Translations under genes and position numbers: made by a program | Notes under the pieces: model-generated | What the model saw: only the letters and a program-made list of their open reading frames with translations | Told to the model about the DNA's origin: nothing | Database searches by the model: none | NCBI GenBank assembly: GCA_010279815.1 | Contig: QEOQ01000303.1 | Location: 2,622,298 to 2,639,090 of the forward strand | DNA: 16,793 bases | Reading direction: 5' to 3' | DNA from: Brachionus plicatilis | Lineage: Eukaryota; Rotifera; Eurotatoria; Ploima; Brachionidae | Part shown: positions 1-8,198 of the stretch, in pieces | How the letters are laid out: each line of letters opens with the position of its first letter | Numbering within the stretch: position 1 is the first letter of the stretch

Positions 1-169
1 GCAGCTTTATTTTTTAATTCTTAGCAATAAAAGTCGCACTTAAAACCAAAGAGACCGGATAAATGCACGGGTTAATCAATAGGGTTGGGTTAACATGGGA
101 GAGATGGTACGGGATGCATGCACTTAAAATCAATTTTGGGTTTAACTGCATGCAATACCGCGCAAGGGT
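1..169. other. Unassigned, GC-richer segment cut by the window edge
   Basis: This stretch is visibly richer in G and C than the surrounding DNA. It sits exactly where the adjacent minus-strand MATH relic loses similarity to its sister copy at 11819-12810. It contains GCATGCACTTAAAATC near 115-131 and a second GCATGC near 149, with related ACTTAAAAC near 38-46. The abrupt junction and composition suggest an inserted element whose other end lies outside the window. No coding similarity was recognised. Confidence 0.3.
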
Positions 170-938
170 ATACGGTACTTTAAATGATTTAGAATATAAT
201 TCTGAATCTATTTCGTTCTTAAGATTAGCAAAAATTATAAATTGTAAACTGAAAAATTCCTTCATTACGACCCTCACTGACAGTTTTATCATATATTTCC
301 ACACTTTTGGCTATTTCTTTCCGATCTAATCTTCCAAATATTTTTTTTGTATCCAAAATGTCTTCACCTAGATTAAAAATCCATTCATTTTCCAAATCAT
401 CTTTCGCTTTATTTAAAAATTTTATTCCATTTTCAATTTTTGTACAAAAGCCCTCAATTATTTCCATTTTTTTAGTTATTTCATTGGTATTTGGAACTTT
501 AAAATCCATTATCTCTTTCTCTAATGATGGAATTTGGTGGATTTTTGTTTCGAATTCATTTAATTTTGCTCCTTTTTCATCTTTGATGATTCTTAATAAA
601 TCTTAATAATAATCATCAATTTTTTTATCCACTATTAATTTAATTTCCTCTCGCCGAATATTTAGTTGATTCTTTAAATTTTCGTAGCTTTTATCGATAA
701 AACTTTTTGGATCAATTTCATAGATTTCAATATCTTTTAGGCACTGTGAAAAACTCTTTTTTTTTAGATCAAGATTGAATTCATTAAATAACATCGTATT
801 ACTTGTCATATTCAAGCATTCATGCCTTGTTATGTCATGTGATTTGCAAACAGGACATGGAAACTTGCCTTTGTTGTAAAAAATGTCTTCGTATTTTGCA
901 GAAAAACCACATGGTAAAATTATTTTTAGATCATCCAT
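170..938 (-). pseudogene. MATH-family pseudogene, copy A (3'-truncated)
   Basis: This is a dead member of the local cysteine/coiled-coil/MATH family, read from ATG at 938 (MDD start, as in the intact 6999 gene). The N-terminus keeps the family motif LPCG followed by CPVC, a His two residues on and a Cys six further. The helical middle follows, with RREEIK and DKKIDDYY. Translation stops at a TAA (603-605) where the sister copy at 11819-12810 has GAA, so this is a single nonsense change. The same frame then reopens and continues through the middle domain (EITKKMEIIEGF). An extra T in a T-run near 232-236 shifts the frame at the start of the MATH domain. The domain is lost completely after the SKSFKV segment near 170-177. 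No intron was seen. It could only give a 112-residue N-terminal fragment if expressed. Confidence 0.85.
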
Positions 939-1213
939 AATTAAATTTGAAAACAAAAATTTTAAAACACTTGTGATGAATAAAAAAAATTTTGTAGGTT
1001 TAAAATTGAAAAAATAATAAAGATAGCACTTAAAGCTTAATGAATAATTTATTTTAATTTTACAGAATCAAAAAATAAATCTTAATTTTTTTTGTATTCA
1101 TTTGAACACAGAGGGTAAAATCTTTAACATTATAAATAATTTATATTAAAATAAAAAGGGGATGTTTTATTTTAAAAAATGAAATAAAATATTTAATTTA
1201 GTTAAATAATAAA
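939..1213. repeat. Duplicated 5' flank of copy A
   Basis: The upstream flank of copy A matches the upstream flank of copy B (about 12811-13125) nearly base for base with small indels, for example CACTTAAAGCTTAATGAATA in both. The duplication therefore included promoter-side DNA as well as the gene. Embedded here is a 28-bp block (1094-1121, core TTTGAACACAGAGGGTAAAA) that recurs at 6045-6072 and 13004-13031 ahead of the other minus-strand relics. Confidence 0.8.
1094..1121 (-). promoter_or_regulatory. Conserved 28-bp upstream block, copy 1
   Basis: A block with core TTTGAACACAGAGGGTAAAA lies about 155 bp upstream of the copy A start. It is shared with 13004-13031 (one change, GTATC for GTATT) and with 6045-6072 (one change, AAAGGG for GAGGG). 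It is a candidate promoter or initiator-region element, or simply residual homology. No function is demonstrated, and it was not found ahead of the plus-strand genes. Confidence 0.35.
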
Positions 1214-1686
1214 AAATTTTGACAAAATGATCTGAGAATGTTTCGAAATATTTTTAGACTTATAATATTTATTTTCTCAATTAGATTTTTGAATAATTGG
1301 ATTTTTTTATTGAACATATCTAAATAATTTTCAAATGAACAAAAGAATAAAAAATAAATTTAGCTGTTTATATAGAAAATCATATCAATTTCCTTGAATA
1401 TCTATTTAAAGTTTGATCCATCAAATCTACTTATTTATTATTTCTGAATCATCTTCCTTTTAGAAGAAGTAGAAATTAAAAATATTTGTTTAAAATATTA
1501 ATTTTTCAATTTTTTTTTCAAATTAAAATTAAATTTGAAAATTATTTTTTTTATTTATGATTATGTAAAACTACTTAAAAAAATGCAGATAAAAATGTTT
1601 TCAATATTATTATGTTATCATGCTTATCATTACTATATTATTATAAAATTGGAATTATTCAAAAAAATTGTATAATTGTACTATAA
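1214..1686. other. AT-rich intergenic stretch, nothing recognised
   Basis: Homopolymer A and T runs and very low GC. No open frame with recognisable content and no clear repeat structure was seen on either strand. Confidence 0.5.
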
Positions 1687-1917
1687 ATGAAAGGAACATG
1701 GAAACCAAAAAGAGCCCTTCGATGGTTACGATGAAAAGATGACAATAAAAATTCAACAAGGTACGTGTGTATCAATTCAAAATGCTTTGCAAGTTTGACT
1801 ATAAAAGGAGACCAATGATTAAAATTGAGAGGACTACATTATCACGACACTTTAACAGATTCACATGTTTTAAAAGTAAAAGCAACTCAAGATTTTAAAA
1901 AAAGGTGTTTAAATAAA
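1687..1917 (+). pseudogene. FLYWCH-type zinc-finger remnant
   Basis: One frame read from ATG at 1687 to the TAA at 1915-1917 has two internal TGA stops (1732-1734 and about 1816-1818). It spells a pattern like a FLYWCH zinc finger: RYVCINSKC gives Cys-x4-Cys, followed by FASLTIKG, then LKLRGLHYHD giving the His-x-His pair. A basic tail (DFKKRC) follows. FLYWCH domains occur in DNA-binding proteins and in MULE-like transposase contexts. The N-terminal aromatic part of the domain is poorly matched (KRALRWLR). This is a decayed fragment too short to say whether it came from a host gene or a transposon. Confidence 0.5.
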
Positions 1918-2245
1918 GTTTAAAATGAAATGTGAGAAAATTTCAAATTAAAGAACCAAATTAAAATTAAAGATGATATAATTAATTTATTTTTATTTTT
2001 TATCAATTCCGTATTCTTATCACTTAATTTATTTTGTATTAATAAACATTTCTAAAAAACTTAAAACTTCATAAAAGATATCTTATCATTTATTGAGTTT
2101 TAAAAAGTCTTTTTTATCTATGTTTATGTTCACAATAAAGTGCACAAATCGGATGATTTCGTCATTATATATTTTTTTGCACTAAAAAAAGACATTTTTC
2201 AAAAAAATTTGTGTGAATTTAAATTAAAAACCTAAAAAAAATAAT
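1918..2245. other. Upstream region of the 2246 gene
   Basis: AT-rich DNA between the FLYWCH-like remnant and the intact MATH gene. No TATA box or other promoter element could be singled out against the T/A-rich background. The base before the ATG is T and -3 is A, which is acceptable for a eukaryotic start. Confidence 0.4.
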
Positions 2246-3316
2246 ATGAATGATGCTAGCATTAAATTGCCATGTGGTTATTCGACCAAGTACAAGGACA
2301 TTTTATTTCACAGTTCCAAATTTTCATGTCCAGTATGCAAAATACATGACATATCAAAACAAGAATGTTTGAATATGACAAGAAATAAGATGATGATTAA
2401 TGAGATAAATCTCGATCTGAAAAAGAATAAGTACGAAGAATTGATGAAAGAATTCGAAAAAAATAAAAAGGATCCAAAATATTTTATTGATGAAAGCTAT
2501 GATAGATTAAAAAGAGAAGTGGACCTTCGTCGGGAAGAAATCAAAGAAATGATTGATGATTATCATGATGGTTTGTTGAAAAAGATTGACATGGAAAGAG
2601 ATCTTAAATTAAAAGAACTCGAAGAAAGAATTCAAAAAGCAGAGCCATTAGATTTAGCTACATATAATATTGATGAAAATTCAGACATTCATTCAAAATT
2701 GGAATTCTACAAAAAAAGTAAAATTGAAATTGACAATGGTATCAGTTTGTTCACAAATATTATCGAAGATTTTAAAGAGCCAAAATTTAAGTTAGCAAGT
2801 GATAAAATTGATATTAGAAAATTGTTCGGAGAGCTTTATTCAAATGTAGAAACAATTGTCATTTTGAATAAGGATGAAATTGATGATGGTAGCCGTGCTG
2901 AGGCAACCATTCAATTAAAAATTAATGATTTTTCTCTTATAAAAGATAAAGATAAATTAAGATTGGTTTCGAAAGGATGCTTTATCAGAAATTTTGAATG
3001 GTATATTGCGATCAGACTAAATGAAGAAGATGGATGGATGGGATTTTATTTGCATTGTAATTCAATGGTAGAATCAAATGAGTTTTCAGTGAAAGTCAAT
3101 GCAGAGCTCACATTATTGAATACATCTGATTCAACGAAAGACTTGACTAAATTTGGTGCACATTGCTACATTAAACAAAATGGTTGCGGATATTCAAATT
3201 TTTTTAAAATAAATGAAATATTGAATCCAATAAACGGTTATTATGATTCAAATGAAGACTCTATTACTTTAAAAGCAATTGTAAAGGCTGAATTGTCCCA
3301 AAAAAAAGAGGAATAA
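2246..3316 (+). CDS. Cysteine-motif / coiled-coil / MATH-domain protein (356 aa)
   Basis: This is an intact, intronless member of the local family. Residues 1-45 hold a probable zinc site: Cys10 in LPCG, then C28-x2-C31-x2-H34-x6-C41. It resembles the second half of a RING finger (LPCG, CPVC) with the first Cys pair missing. Residues about 46-135 are highly charged and helical, probably coiled coil (YEELMKEF, RREEIK, LKLKELEERIQ). A second helical stretch covers about 145-180. Residues about 218-350 form a MATH (meprin/TRAF homology) domain: INDFSL, FEWYIAIRL, GFYLHCNS, KVNAELTLLN, and the closing GYYDSNEDSITLKAIV. By family analogy this is a cytoplasmic TRAF/TRIM-like adaptor or ubiquitin-ligase-related protein that trimerises through the coiled coil and binds peptides with MATH. 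The function is inferred only. A tail copy of the gene lies about 250 bp downstream. Confidence 0.85.
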   Translation: MNDASIKLPCGYSTKYKDILFHSSKFSCPVCKIHDISKQECLNMTRNKMMINEINLDLKKNKYEELMKEFEKNKKDPKYFIDESYDRLKREVDLRREEIKEMIDDYHDGLLKKIDMERDLKLKELEERIQKAEPLDLATYNIDENSDIHSKLEFYKKSKIEIDNGISLFTNIIEDFKEPKFKLASDKIDIRKLFGELYSNVETIVILNKDEIDDGSRAEATIQLKINDFSLIKDKDKLRLVSKGCFIRNFEWYIAIRLNEEDGWMGFYLHCNSMVESNEFSVKVNAELTLLNTSDSTKDLTKFGAHCYIKQNGCGYSNFFKINEILNPINGYYDSNEDSITLKAIVKAELSQKKEE

Positions 3317-3465
3317 GAGAAAATATCTTTCTTTTTTTTTATTTTTTAAAAAAACCTATTAATTCAATTTTTTTTTGTTTAGAAACTTAAAATTTATATT
3401 AATTCTATTTACCTATATTTATTTTAATTTTTACATTTAAATTTAATTAAAAATTTTCAAAAATG

Positions 3466-3555
3466 AGGGCTGAAAAGAGAGCTCTTTGCCGCTTGAAACT
3501 GCCCTGGGGTCTTACTCAAAAATTATTTTTCAGATAAAAATAAAAAAGAGACTTA
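3466..3555 (+). mobile_element. Non-LTR retrotransposon 3' tail (solo, 5'-truncated)
   Basis: This matches the 3' end of the LINE at 9118-11591. Shared in order are GGCTGAAAAGA, a CTGRGGTCT..CTCAAA block, ATTATTT, and an ATAAAaATAAAAAAGA tail (compare 11515-11592). Only about 90 bp remains, so this is a severely 5'-truncated insertion from a related, not identical, LINE. It lies between the intact 2246 gene and its duplicated 3' piece. A clean target-site duplication was not evident. Confidence 0.6.
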
Positions 3556-3567
3556 ATTATAAAAATG

Positions 3568-3728
3568 GTACATTTGTAAACTAAAAAGCTGGTCGCGGAT
3601 ATTCAAAATTTTTTAAAATAAATAAAATATTGAATCCAATAAACGGTTATTATGATTCAAATGAAGACTCTATTTCTCTAAATGCAGTTTTAAAGGCTGA
3701 ATTGCCTCAAAAAAAAGAGGAAAAATAG
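3568..3728 (+). pseudogene. Duplicated 3' end of the 2246-type MATH gene
   Basis: From about 3585 to the TAG at 3726-3728 the sequence matches 3181-3316 of the upstream gene with few changes: the GCGGATATTCAAA start, ATATTGAATCCAATAAACGG, and the ending AAAAAAGAGGAA. It encodes only the last β-strands of MATH (ILNPINGYY, NEDSISLNAVLKAELPQKKEE). It has no start codon and begins right after the LINE tail, so it is the stump of a tandem copy whose 5' part has been lost. Confidence 0.85.
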
Positions 3729-4060
3729 AAAAGAAGGAGATAAAAGGGTCTTGTTAACCTGAATATCAATGATAATGAAAATTTAATTCAAGTGATTTTG
3801 GGTCATATCATAATAAGTGATCAGGACCCACCAACCCAATTATGTGAACAAACTTGGTCACCAAATAAATTTTGGGGTATTAGGTGACCCAAAAAATATG
3901 CAGAAAAAAATTAGTGATCAAAAGTTTTATTTTGTGAACAAATAATGTTTTTAGTGACTAAGAAAAGTAATAAGTGACGCTTATTGCTTAATGTTTTCTT
4001 GACTTCTTCAGTGGTTGTTTTGGAACACTTTGGCTTTTCTAGTGATTGTTTCTCATAGAC
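3729..4060. other. Unassigned intergenic DNA with short dispersed motifs
   Basis: No gene recognised. Several related short words recur here (AGTGATCA twice, GTGAACAAA twice, GGTCACC and GGTGACC, TTAGTGACTAA). This hints at an old transposon end or subterminal repeats, but no boundaries could be drawn. Confidence 0.3.
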
Positions 4061-4455
4061 TTAACTTTTGTATTTTACACTGTTTAAGTTTACTTTTTCT
4101 ATTTCCTCGTTTATATACTGAATTTTATCTTCAGTGGTTGTATAATAACGAGCTCTCAGTCTTTCAGAGTCAACAAATTCTTCAATTTCTTCATCCACGC
4201 CAGTGTTATCTCCTCTCATTTAAAGATTTAAAAGTATTTTGTCTTGTACTTCTTCCCGTACCATCTTCGTTCTTATTTTGAGACTCTTCGTCTTCACCTC
4301 ATCATATTCCGACTCGTTTTATGAAAAAGTCTCAGAACCAAAATCCACTTCAATACAACCTAAAGCAGACCCACAATCCGAACCAGCATTGGAGTTTGAT
4401 TCAGTCTCAGGACTGAAGTCTTCAACCTCGTGCTCACTCAATCTGTCGAAAATTT
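4061..4455 (-). pseudogene. Acidic, Ser-rich coding remnant of unknown family
   Basis: On the minus strand, successive frames join into protein-like sequence. The first is FDRLSEHEVEDFSPETES with a low-complexity Ser/Asn/Gly tail, ending in a TAA near 4320. Then comes NESEYDE, shifting into DEESQNKNEDGTG, then GVDEEIEEFVDSERLRARYY ending at TAA 4061-4063. Codon-like composition, acidic bias and consistent orientation argue for an old coding region with at least two frame breaks. It lies just downstream of MATH relic C on the same strand. No domain was recognised. It could be the acidic N-terminal part of a transposase or a host protein. Confidence 0.3.
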
Positions 4456-4802
4456 AAATTTAATTTACAGATTTTTTAATAAAGAATTTTTGACAACACA
4501 ACACAATCAATCTTCAATAATACTTTTGACTAGACTGATGCCTCCGTCACTTATTAATTTTTTTTTATTAAAATCTAATTTTGACTCAATGTCCAAATTT
4601 AAATCAACATTGAAAAGAGTCATATCTAGTTAATTTGTTTTTTTAAATTCTTTCTTTGAGTTCTTTTAACTTAAGACCTCTTTCCATGTAGATCTTTTTT
4701 AATAATTCATCATGATAATCATCAATCATTTCTTTAATTTTTTCCCGACGAAGGTCAAAATTTCTATCTAAACTATCAAAACTTTCATCGATATAATATT
4801 TT

Positions 4803-5746
4803 CAGAGTTGTTTAAAGTCATAAGAAAAAGTCCAAGCCCAGACTTTTTTTTTTAATTTGCTAGATCAGGCTTACAGTGGTGTTACGATAACTGTATTTTA
4901 CTATTTATTACTTTATTTTACGTAAAATATCTTAGATTTACGAAAATTTACGTAAAATTACCAAAGTAAAATTTAGTAAATTTAAGGTATTTTACGTAAG
5001 TAAATTTACTATATTTTTCGTAAAATATAGTAAAAAATTGTAAAAACCAAAATGTCCAAAAACTAGCCTCGCTAGTTTGTGCGCATCTGATAAATATGGG
5101 GCCTGGCGTAAACGGCGATAACGAAATCCTAAAAAATTTATTTTTTATATTTTAAAATGAACTATGATGAACTTTTGATTGCCTTAAAATTGCTTAAAAA
5201 ATGACTTAATTTTTTTGTATATTCAATTTCTTTTTATTAATTCGCTTAAATCGTTTTTTTAATTTTGAATATTTAAGTTTTATTTTTGAGTTTTTTTTTA
5301 TTCTTTTTAATTAAAATTTACCATAATTTACGTAAAAAAAAGTAAAAAAAAGTAAAACTTACAAAATTTTTTAAATTATGTCAAAATTTCGGTTTTTTTT
5401 GAACATTTTGGTTTTTACTATTTTTTACTATATTCTACGCAAATTTACGTAAATTTACGACATTTTACGTAAAATATAGTAAAAAATAGTAAAATACAGG
5501 TATCGTAACACCACTGTATATCAAAAAGTTTATATACTTTTGGGTTGTCTAATGCAATATATTCGCCATTCACAAAATTTTCTTGCAATTTTAGCATAAA
5601 TTTCGTCTTCAGTATTCAAAATTTCAAAACCTGGACTTGGACTATATTTTTTGAAAAAGAAAATTTAAAGTCTTAGGTCGGACTTTTGAAAAAAAAAAGT
5701 CATGACTTGGACTTGACTTGAGACTTGTGACTTTTAAACAACTCTG
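4803..5746. mobile_element. hAT-type MITE inserted in MATH relic C
   Basis: Terminal inverted repeats begin CAGAGTTGTTTAAA(A)GTCA at both ends, with subterminal GACTTG/AAGTCC repeats, notably at the right end (5703-5735). The element is flanked by a perfect 8-bp duplication, AATATTTT (4795-4802 and 5747-5754). Removing the element and one duplication restores continuous alignment of the host gene with its paralogues across FDPKYY-type codons. The 8-bp duplication and CAGAG ends are hAT hallmarks. Without the nested 643-bp insert the element would be about 301 bp, close to the 294 bp of the related element at 13367-13660. No transposase is present, so it is non-autonomous. Confidence 0.85.
4874..5516. 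mobile_element. Mariner-like MITE nested in the hAT element
   Basis: Ends match in inverted orientation: CAGTGGTGTTACGATA followed by one mismatch, then CTGTATTTTACTATT. Similarity continues inward to a shared AAACCAAAATGT block (about 5044 and 5405 on opposite strands). The arms are therefore long, roughly 120-190 bp. A TA dinucleotide lies on each side (4872-4873, 5517-5518), typical of Tc1/mariner insertion. At least six TTACGTAA palindromes lie inside the arms. A small hairpin, AACTAGCCTCGCTAGTT, sits in the centre (5059-5075). No transposase is encoded. Confidence 0.75.
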
Positions 5747-5980
5747 AATATTTTGGATCATTTTTATTTTTTTCGAATTCTTTCATCAACTCGTCATAGT
5801 GATATTTTTTAGATTCAAGAGATTTCTCAATCGAAACCAATCTTTTATCATTTTTAAACATTCTTGAGCAGCTAAATCATTTGTTTTAAAAAAGGACATG
5901 GAAACTTGCCTTTGTTGTGAAAAATTTCCTTACATCTACTCGTATAGCCAAATGTTAACCAGATTTTTTGGATTATCCAT

Positions 5981-6404
5981 TTTTTATAATATCATTAATA
6001 TTATTAATCACAAAATTTTGAATCTTAAATTCAATTGAGATAATGTATTCATTTGAACACAAAGGGTAAAATTCTTGGCAAGTTGAAGTTTATGATCAAT
6101 TTCTGATGTTCAAAATGATCAAATCATACTAGAAAATTTAAATGAGATAAATGGTTCCCCAAAATTAAAAAACTGTTCCTCACAAACTAAAAACTTTTCA
6201 CATCAAGCCAAAAACTTTTTTACATATATCACAACAAAACATAATTTTTTTTGCTGAATTCAAAAAAAATATTTTTTACATATTTAACCAAATAACTGGT
6301 TAACACACATTTTTTATGGTGATATATTTTATATAATTTATATAGTAATATAATTTATTCAAATGGTGTTTATAAAATTAAATATAAAAAAATTAAATTA
6401 AAAT
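5981..6404. other. Upstream flank of copy C and AT-rich spacer
   Basis: Apart from the 28-bp block at 6045-6072 the flank no longer aligns with those of copies A and B. A/T runs and several AAAAACTTTT words were seen. No gene was recognised. Confidence 0.4.
6045..6072 (-). promoter_or_regulatory. Conserved 28-bp upstream block, copy 2
   Basis: This is the same block as at 1094-1121 (core TTTGAACACAAAGGGTAAAA, one difference). It lies only 65 bp upstream of the copy C start. It is much better conserved than the coding sequence of this decayed copy, which is why a regulatory role is considered. Function is unproven. Confidence 0.35.
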
Positions 6405-6500
6405 CTATTTTAAGAAAAAACAATTTCCAGCTAATTTTGGACGACCTTTTTTAGGCTTATTAACAAATTCGTCGTTTTCAAGTAGCTTATTGTAACAAAT
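6405..6500 (-). pseudogene. Short coding remnant with an AT-hook-like KKGRPK motif
   Basis: One minus-strand frame from about 6500 to TAG 6405-6407 reads KLLENDEFVNKPKKGRPK followed by LAGN. KKGRPK resembles an AT-hook or basic linker of DNA-binding proteins. The open stretch is only about 31 codons and has no start codon, so it may be chance. It could belong with transposon or FLYWCH-type debris like that at 1687-1917. Confidence 0.22.
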
Positions 6501-6998
6501 TTATTATTTAATTCAATTTTATTAAAATTTTAGTGGCAGTTTTTAATAGATATTAAAAAAATTTTTGTTTAAAAGTTTGTTTTTTTTTTGTGTTGAACAG
6601 TTTTGAAAATTTAAGAAAAAATTTGTGAAACCTAAAAACTGGAACAACTGATATCGATATTTTAAAGGCTCTCTTAATAGATCCCGAGTCTAATATTTTT
6701 TTGACACCTCCAAAAGAATAAAATTTACCAAAGTTTTCATAATAATGATAAAAAAATATGATAAGCTCATTTAAGAAAGATTTTTTATTATCTTTTTAAT
6801 TTTTATTCTAATTAAATCACATAATTTTGGTAACATAACTCTTTTGCTATTATGATGATTGCTATTTCTTAAACATTCATAATTTGATAACTTTTTTAGG
6901 ACCAAATATATTTTGATAATTTCGGCTATCAACTCAATTTTACTTTGATAGAAAAACATCATTTTATTTTAATATTTAAGCTTTAGAGATTTCAAAAA
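6501..6998. other. Upstream region of the 6999 gene
   Basis: AT-rich, with no recognisable gene on either strand. No promoter element could be fixed. The sequence directly before the start is TTCAAAA ahead of ATGG, with A at -3 and G at +4, a favourable eukaryotic context. Confidence 0.4.
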
Positions 6999-8102
6999 AT
7001 GGATGATATAATGATTATATTGCCATGCGGCTTTTCGGTCAAGTACAAGGATTTTATTAAGAAAGGTGGCATATTTCTATGTCCATTTTGCAAAACACAT
7101 AATATAACAAGACAAGAATGTTTGAATATGACAAAAAATAAGTTGGTTTTGATTGAGAAATCTTTTGAATTAAAAAAAAATCACATTGACAAGTTGAAGA
7201 AAGAATTCGAAAATTACAAAAATTACCCAAGATATTATATCGATGAAAGCTATGATAGTTTAAAAAGAGATGTTGACGTTCGTAGGGAAGAAATTAAACT
7301 GATGTTAAATAAAAAGATAGATGATTATCATGATGGGTTATTGAAAAAGGTTGACGCGGAAAGAGATCTTAAATTAAAAGAACTCGAAAAAAAAATTCAA
7401 CAAATAGAGAAATTAAATTTGGTTAAATTTGATGCTAACAAAAATTTATTCATTTATTCATATTTAAATATTAATTCTAAATTGGAATCCTTCAGAAAAA
7501 GTAAAATAGAAATTGAAAATGGTATCAGTTTTCTCCAAAATATTATAGATGATTTTAAAGAGCCTACGTTTAAGCTAACAGAAAGTTGTGATGAAATTGA
7601 TACTAAAAAAATATTTGGTCAGCTCTATTTGAGAGAAAATACAAAAATTATTTTAAATAATCAAGAAATTGATGACGATAGCCGTGCTGAGCCAACTATT
7701 CAATTTACAATCAATAATTTTTCTCTATTAAAAGACACAAAGAAATTAAGAATTAATTCGAAAAAATTTGTTTTCCTAAATTCAGAATGGTATATTCAGA
7801 TCAGGCTAAATGAAAAGGATGGAGAAATGGAATCTTATGTGTATTGTAATCCAATGGAAAAATCAAATGATCACATAACTGTGAGTGCAAAGCTTACATT
7901 TTTGAATAAATCTGATTCAAACAAAGACTTTAGTTTTTGGTTTGAAGACTATTATTCGTTCACTCAGAATGATCGAAGTTGGGGATATTTTAAATTTACA
8001 ACCATGAACGATATTATGAATCGAGAAAACGGATATTATGATGCCAATGATGACTCTATTATTCTTAGGGCTGATTTAAATATTAAATTAGGGTTCAATT
8101 AA
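6999..8102 (+). CDS. Cysteine-motif / coiled-coil / MATH-domain protein (367 aa)
   Basis: This is the second intact, intronless family member. Residues 1-45 carry Cys10 (LPCG) and C28-x2-C31-x2-H34-x6-C41, the same spacing as in the 2246 gene. A charged helical region spans about 46-137 (IDKLKKEF, VRREEIKLM, LKLKELEKKIQ). A second helix (about 158-188) includes KLESFRKSKIEIENG. The MATH domain covers about 230-362: INNFSLL, SEWYIQIRL, SYVYCNP, SAKLTFLN, WGYFKFTT, GYYDANDDSI. Compared with the 15111 gene it has six extra residues (151-156, FIYSYL) from an in-frame 18-bp insertion. The 7395-7737 block is nearly identical to that gene, whereas the MATH domain is more diverged. The start is supported by context and by the conserved MDD N-terminus of relics. 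By family analogy it is a TRAF/TRIM-like adaptor; its real role is unknown. Confidence 0.87.
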   Translation: MDDIMIILPCGFSVKYKDFIKKGGIFLCPFCKTHNITRQECLNMTKNKLVLIEKSFELKKNHIDKLKKEFENYKNYPRYYIDESYDSLKRDVDVRREEIKLMLNKKIDDYHDGLLKKVDAERDLKLKELEKKIQQIEKLNLVKFDANKNLFIYSYLNINSKLESFRKSKIEIENGISFLQNIIDDFKEPTFKLTESCDEIDTKKIFGQLYLRENTKIILNNQEIDDDSRAEPTIQFTINNFSLLKDTKKLRINSKKFVFLNSEWYIQIRLNEKDGEMESYVYCNPMEKSNDHITVSAKLTFLNKSDSNKDFSFWFEDYYSFTQNDRSWGYFKFTTMNDIMNRENGYYDANDDSIILRADLNIKLGFN

Positions 8103-8192
8103 ATTAGAATTAGAAATTGTTTAAATTTTTTTTTGCAATGCCTTTATCTTTTTTTAGAATGAATTAGTATAATAAATTTAATTAATTACTTT

Positions 8193-8198
8193 AATAAA
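8193..8198 (+). promoter_or_regulatory. Candidate poly(A) signal for the 6999 gene
   Basis: A canonical AATAAA lies about 90 bp after the stop codon, with another at 8171-8176. Such hexamers are common by chance in DNA this AT-rich, so this is a weak call. Confidence 0.3.

Larger units (their letters stand above)
4510..5980 (-). pseudogene. MATH-family pseudogene, copy C, split by nested transposons
   Basis: This is a strongly decayed family copy. It starts at an MDN-type ATG (5978-5980). The N-terminus is scrambled by frameshifts, but FGYTS..KEIFHNKGKFPCP and AAQECLKM remain readable in shifted frames. YDELMKEFEKNKNDP follows and is interrupted by the hAT element (4803-5746, with duplicated AATATTTT). 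The frame resumes with ID(E)SFDSLDR, LRREKIKEMIDDYHDEL and LKLKELKERI, then the middle helix (LDIESKLDF, GGISLVKSIIED), stopping at the TGA at 4507-4509. The MATH domain is absent. The number of lesions makes it older than copies A and B. Confidence 0.8.

Noticed and set aside
307..606. Plus-strand open frames at 63-606 and 12225-12482
   Set aside because: They are antisense to the MATH relics A and B. Their Phe/Ser/Ile-rich content is the complement of Lys/Glu-rich helices.
4452..4515. Possible intron joining relic C to the acidic remnant (TTTTCGACAG acceptor-like)
   Set aside because: No convincing donor was found, the other family members are intronless, and AG after a T-rich run is common here.
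4015..4633. Three overlapping plus-strand open frames of 67-88 codons
   Set aside because: The opposite strand has the more protein-like content (an acidic remnant and the MATH middle helix), so these are shadows.
6771..6962. Minus-strand 63-codon open frame upstream of the 6999 gene
   Set aside because: Its Ile/Lys-rich composition is expected from AT-rich DNA, with no recognisable motif. YECLRNSN is only faintly like the family QECLNM and has no supporting context.
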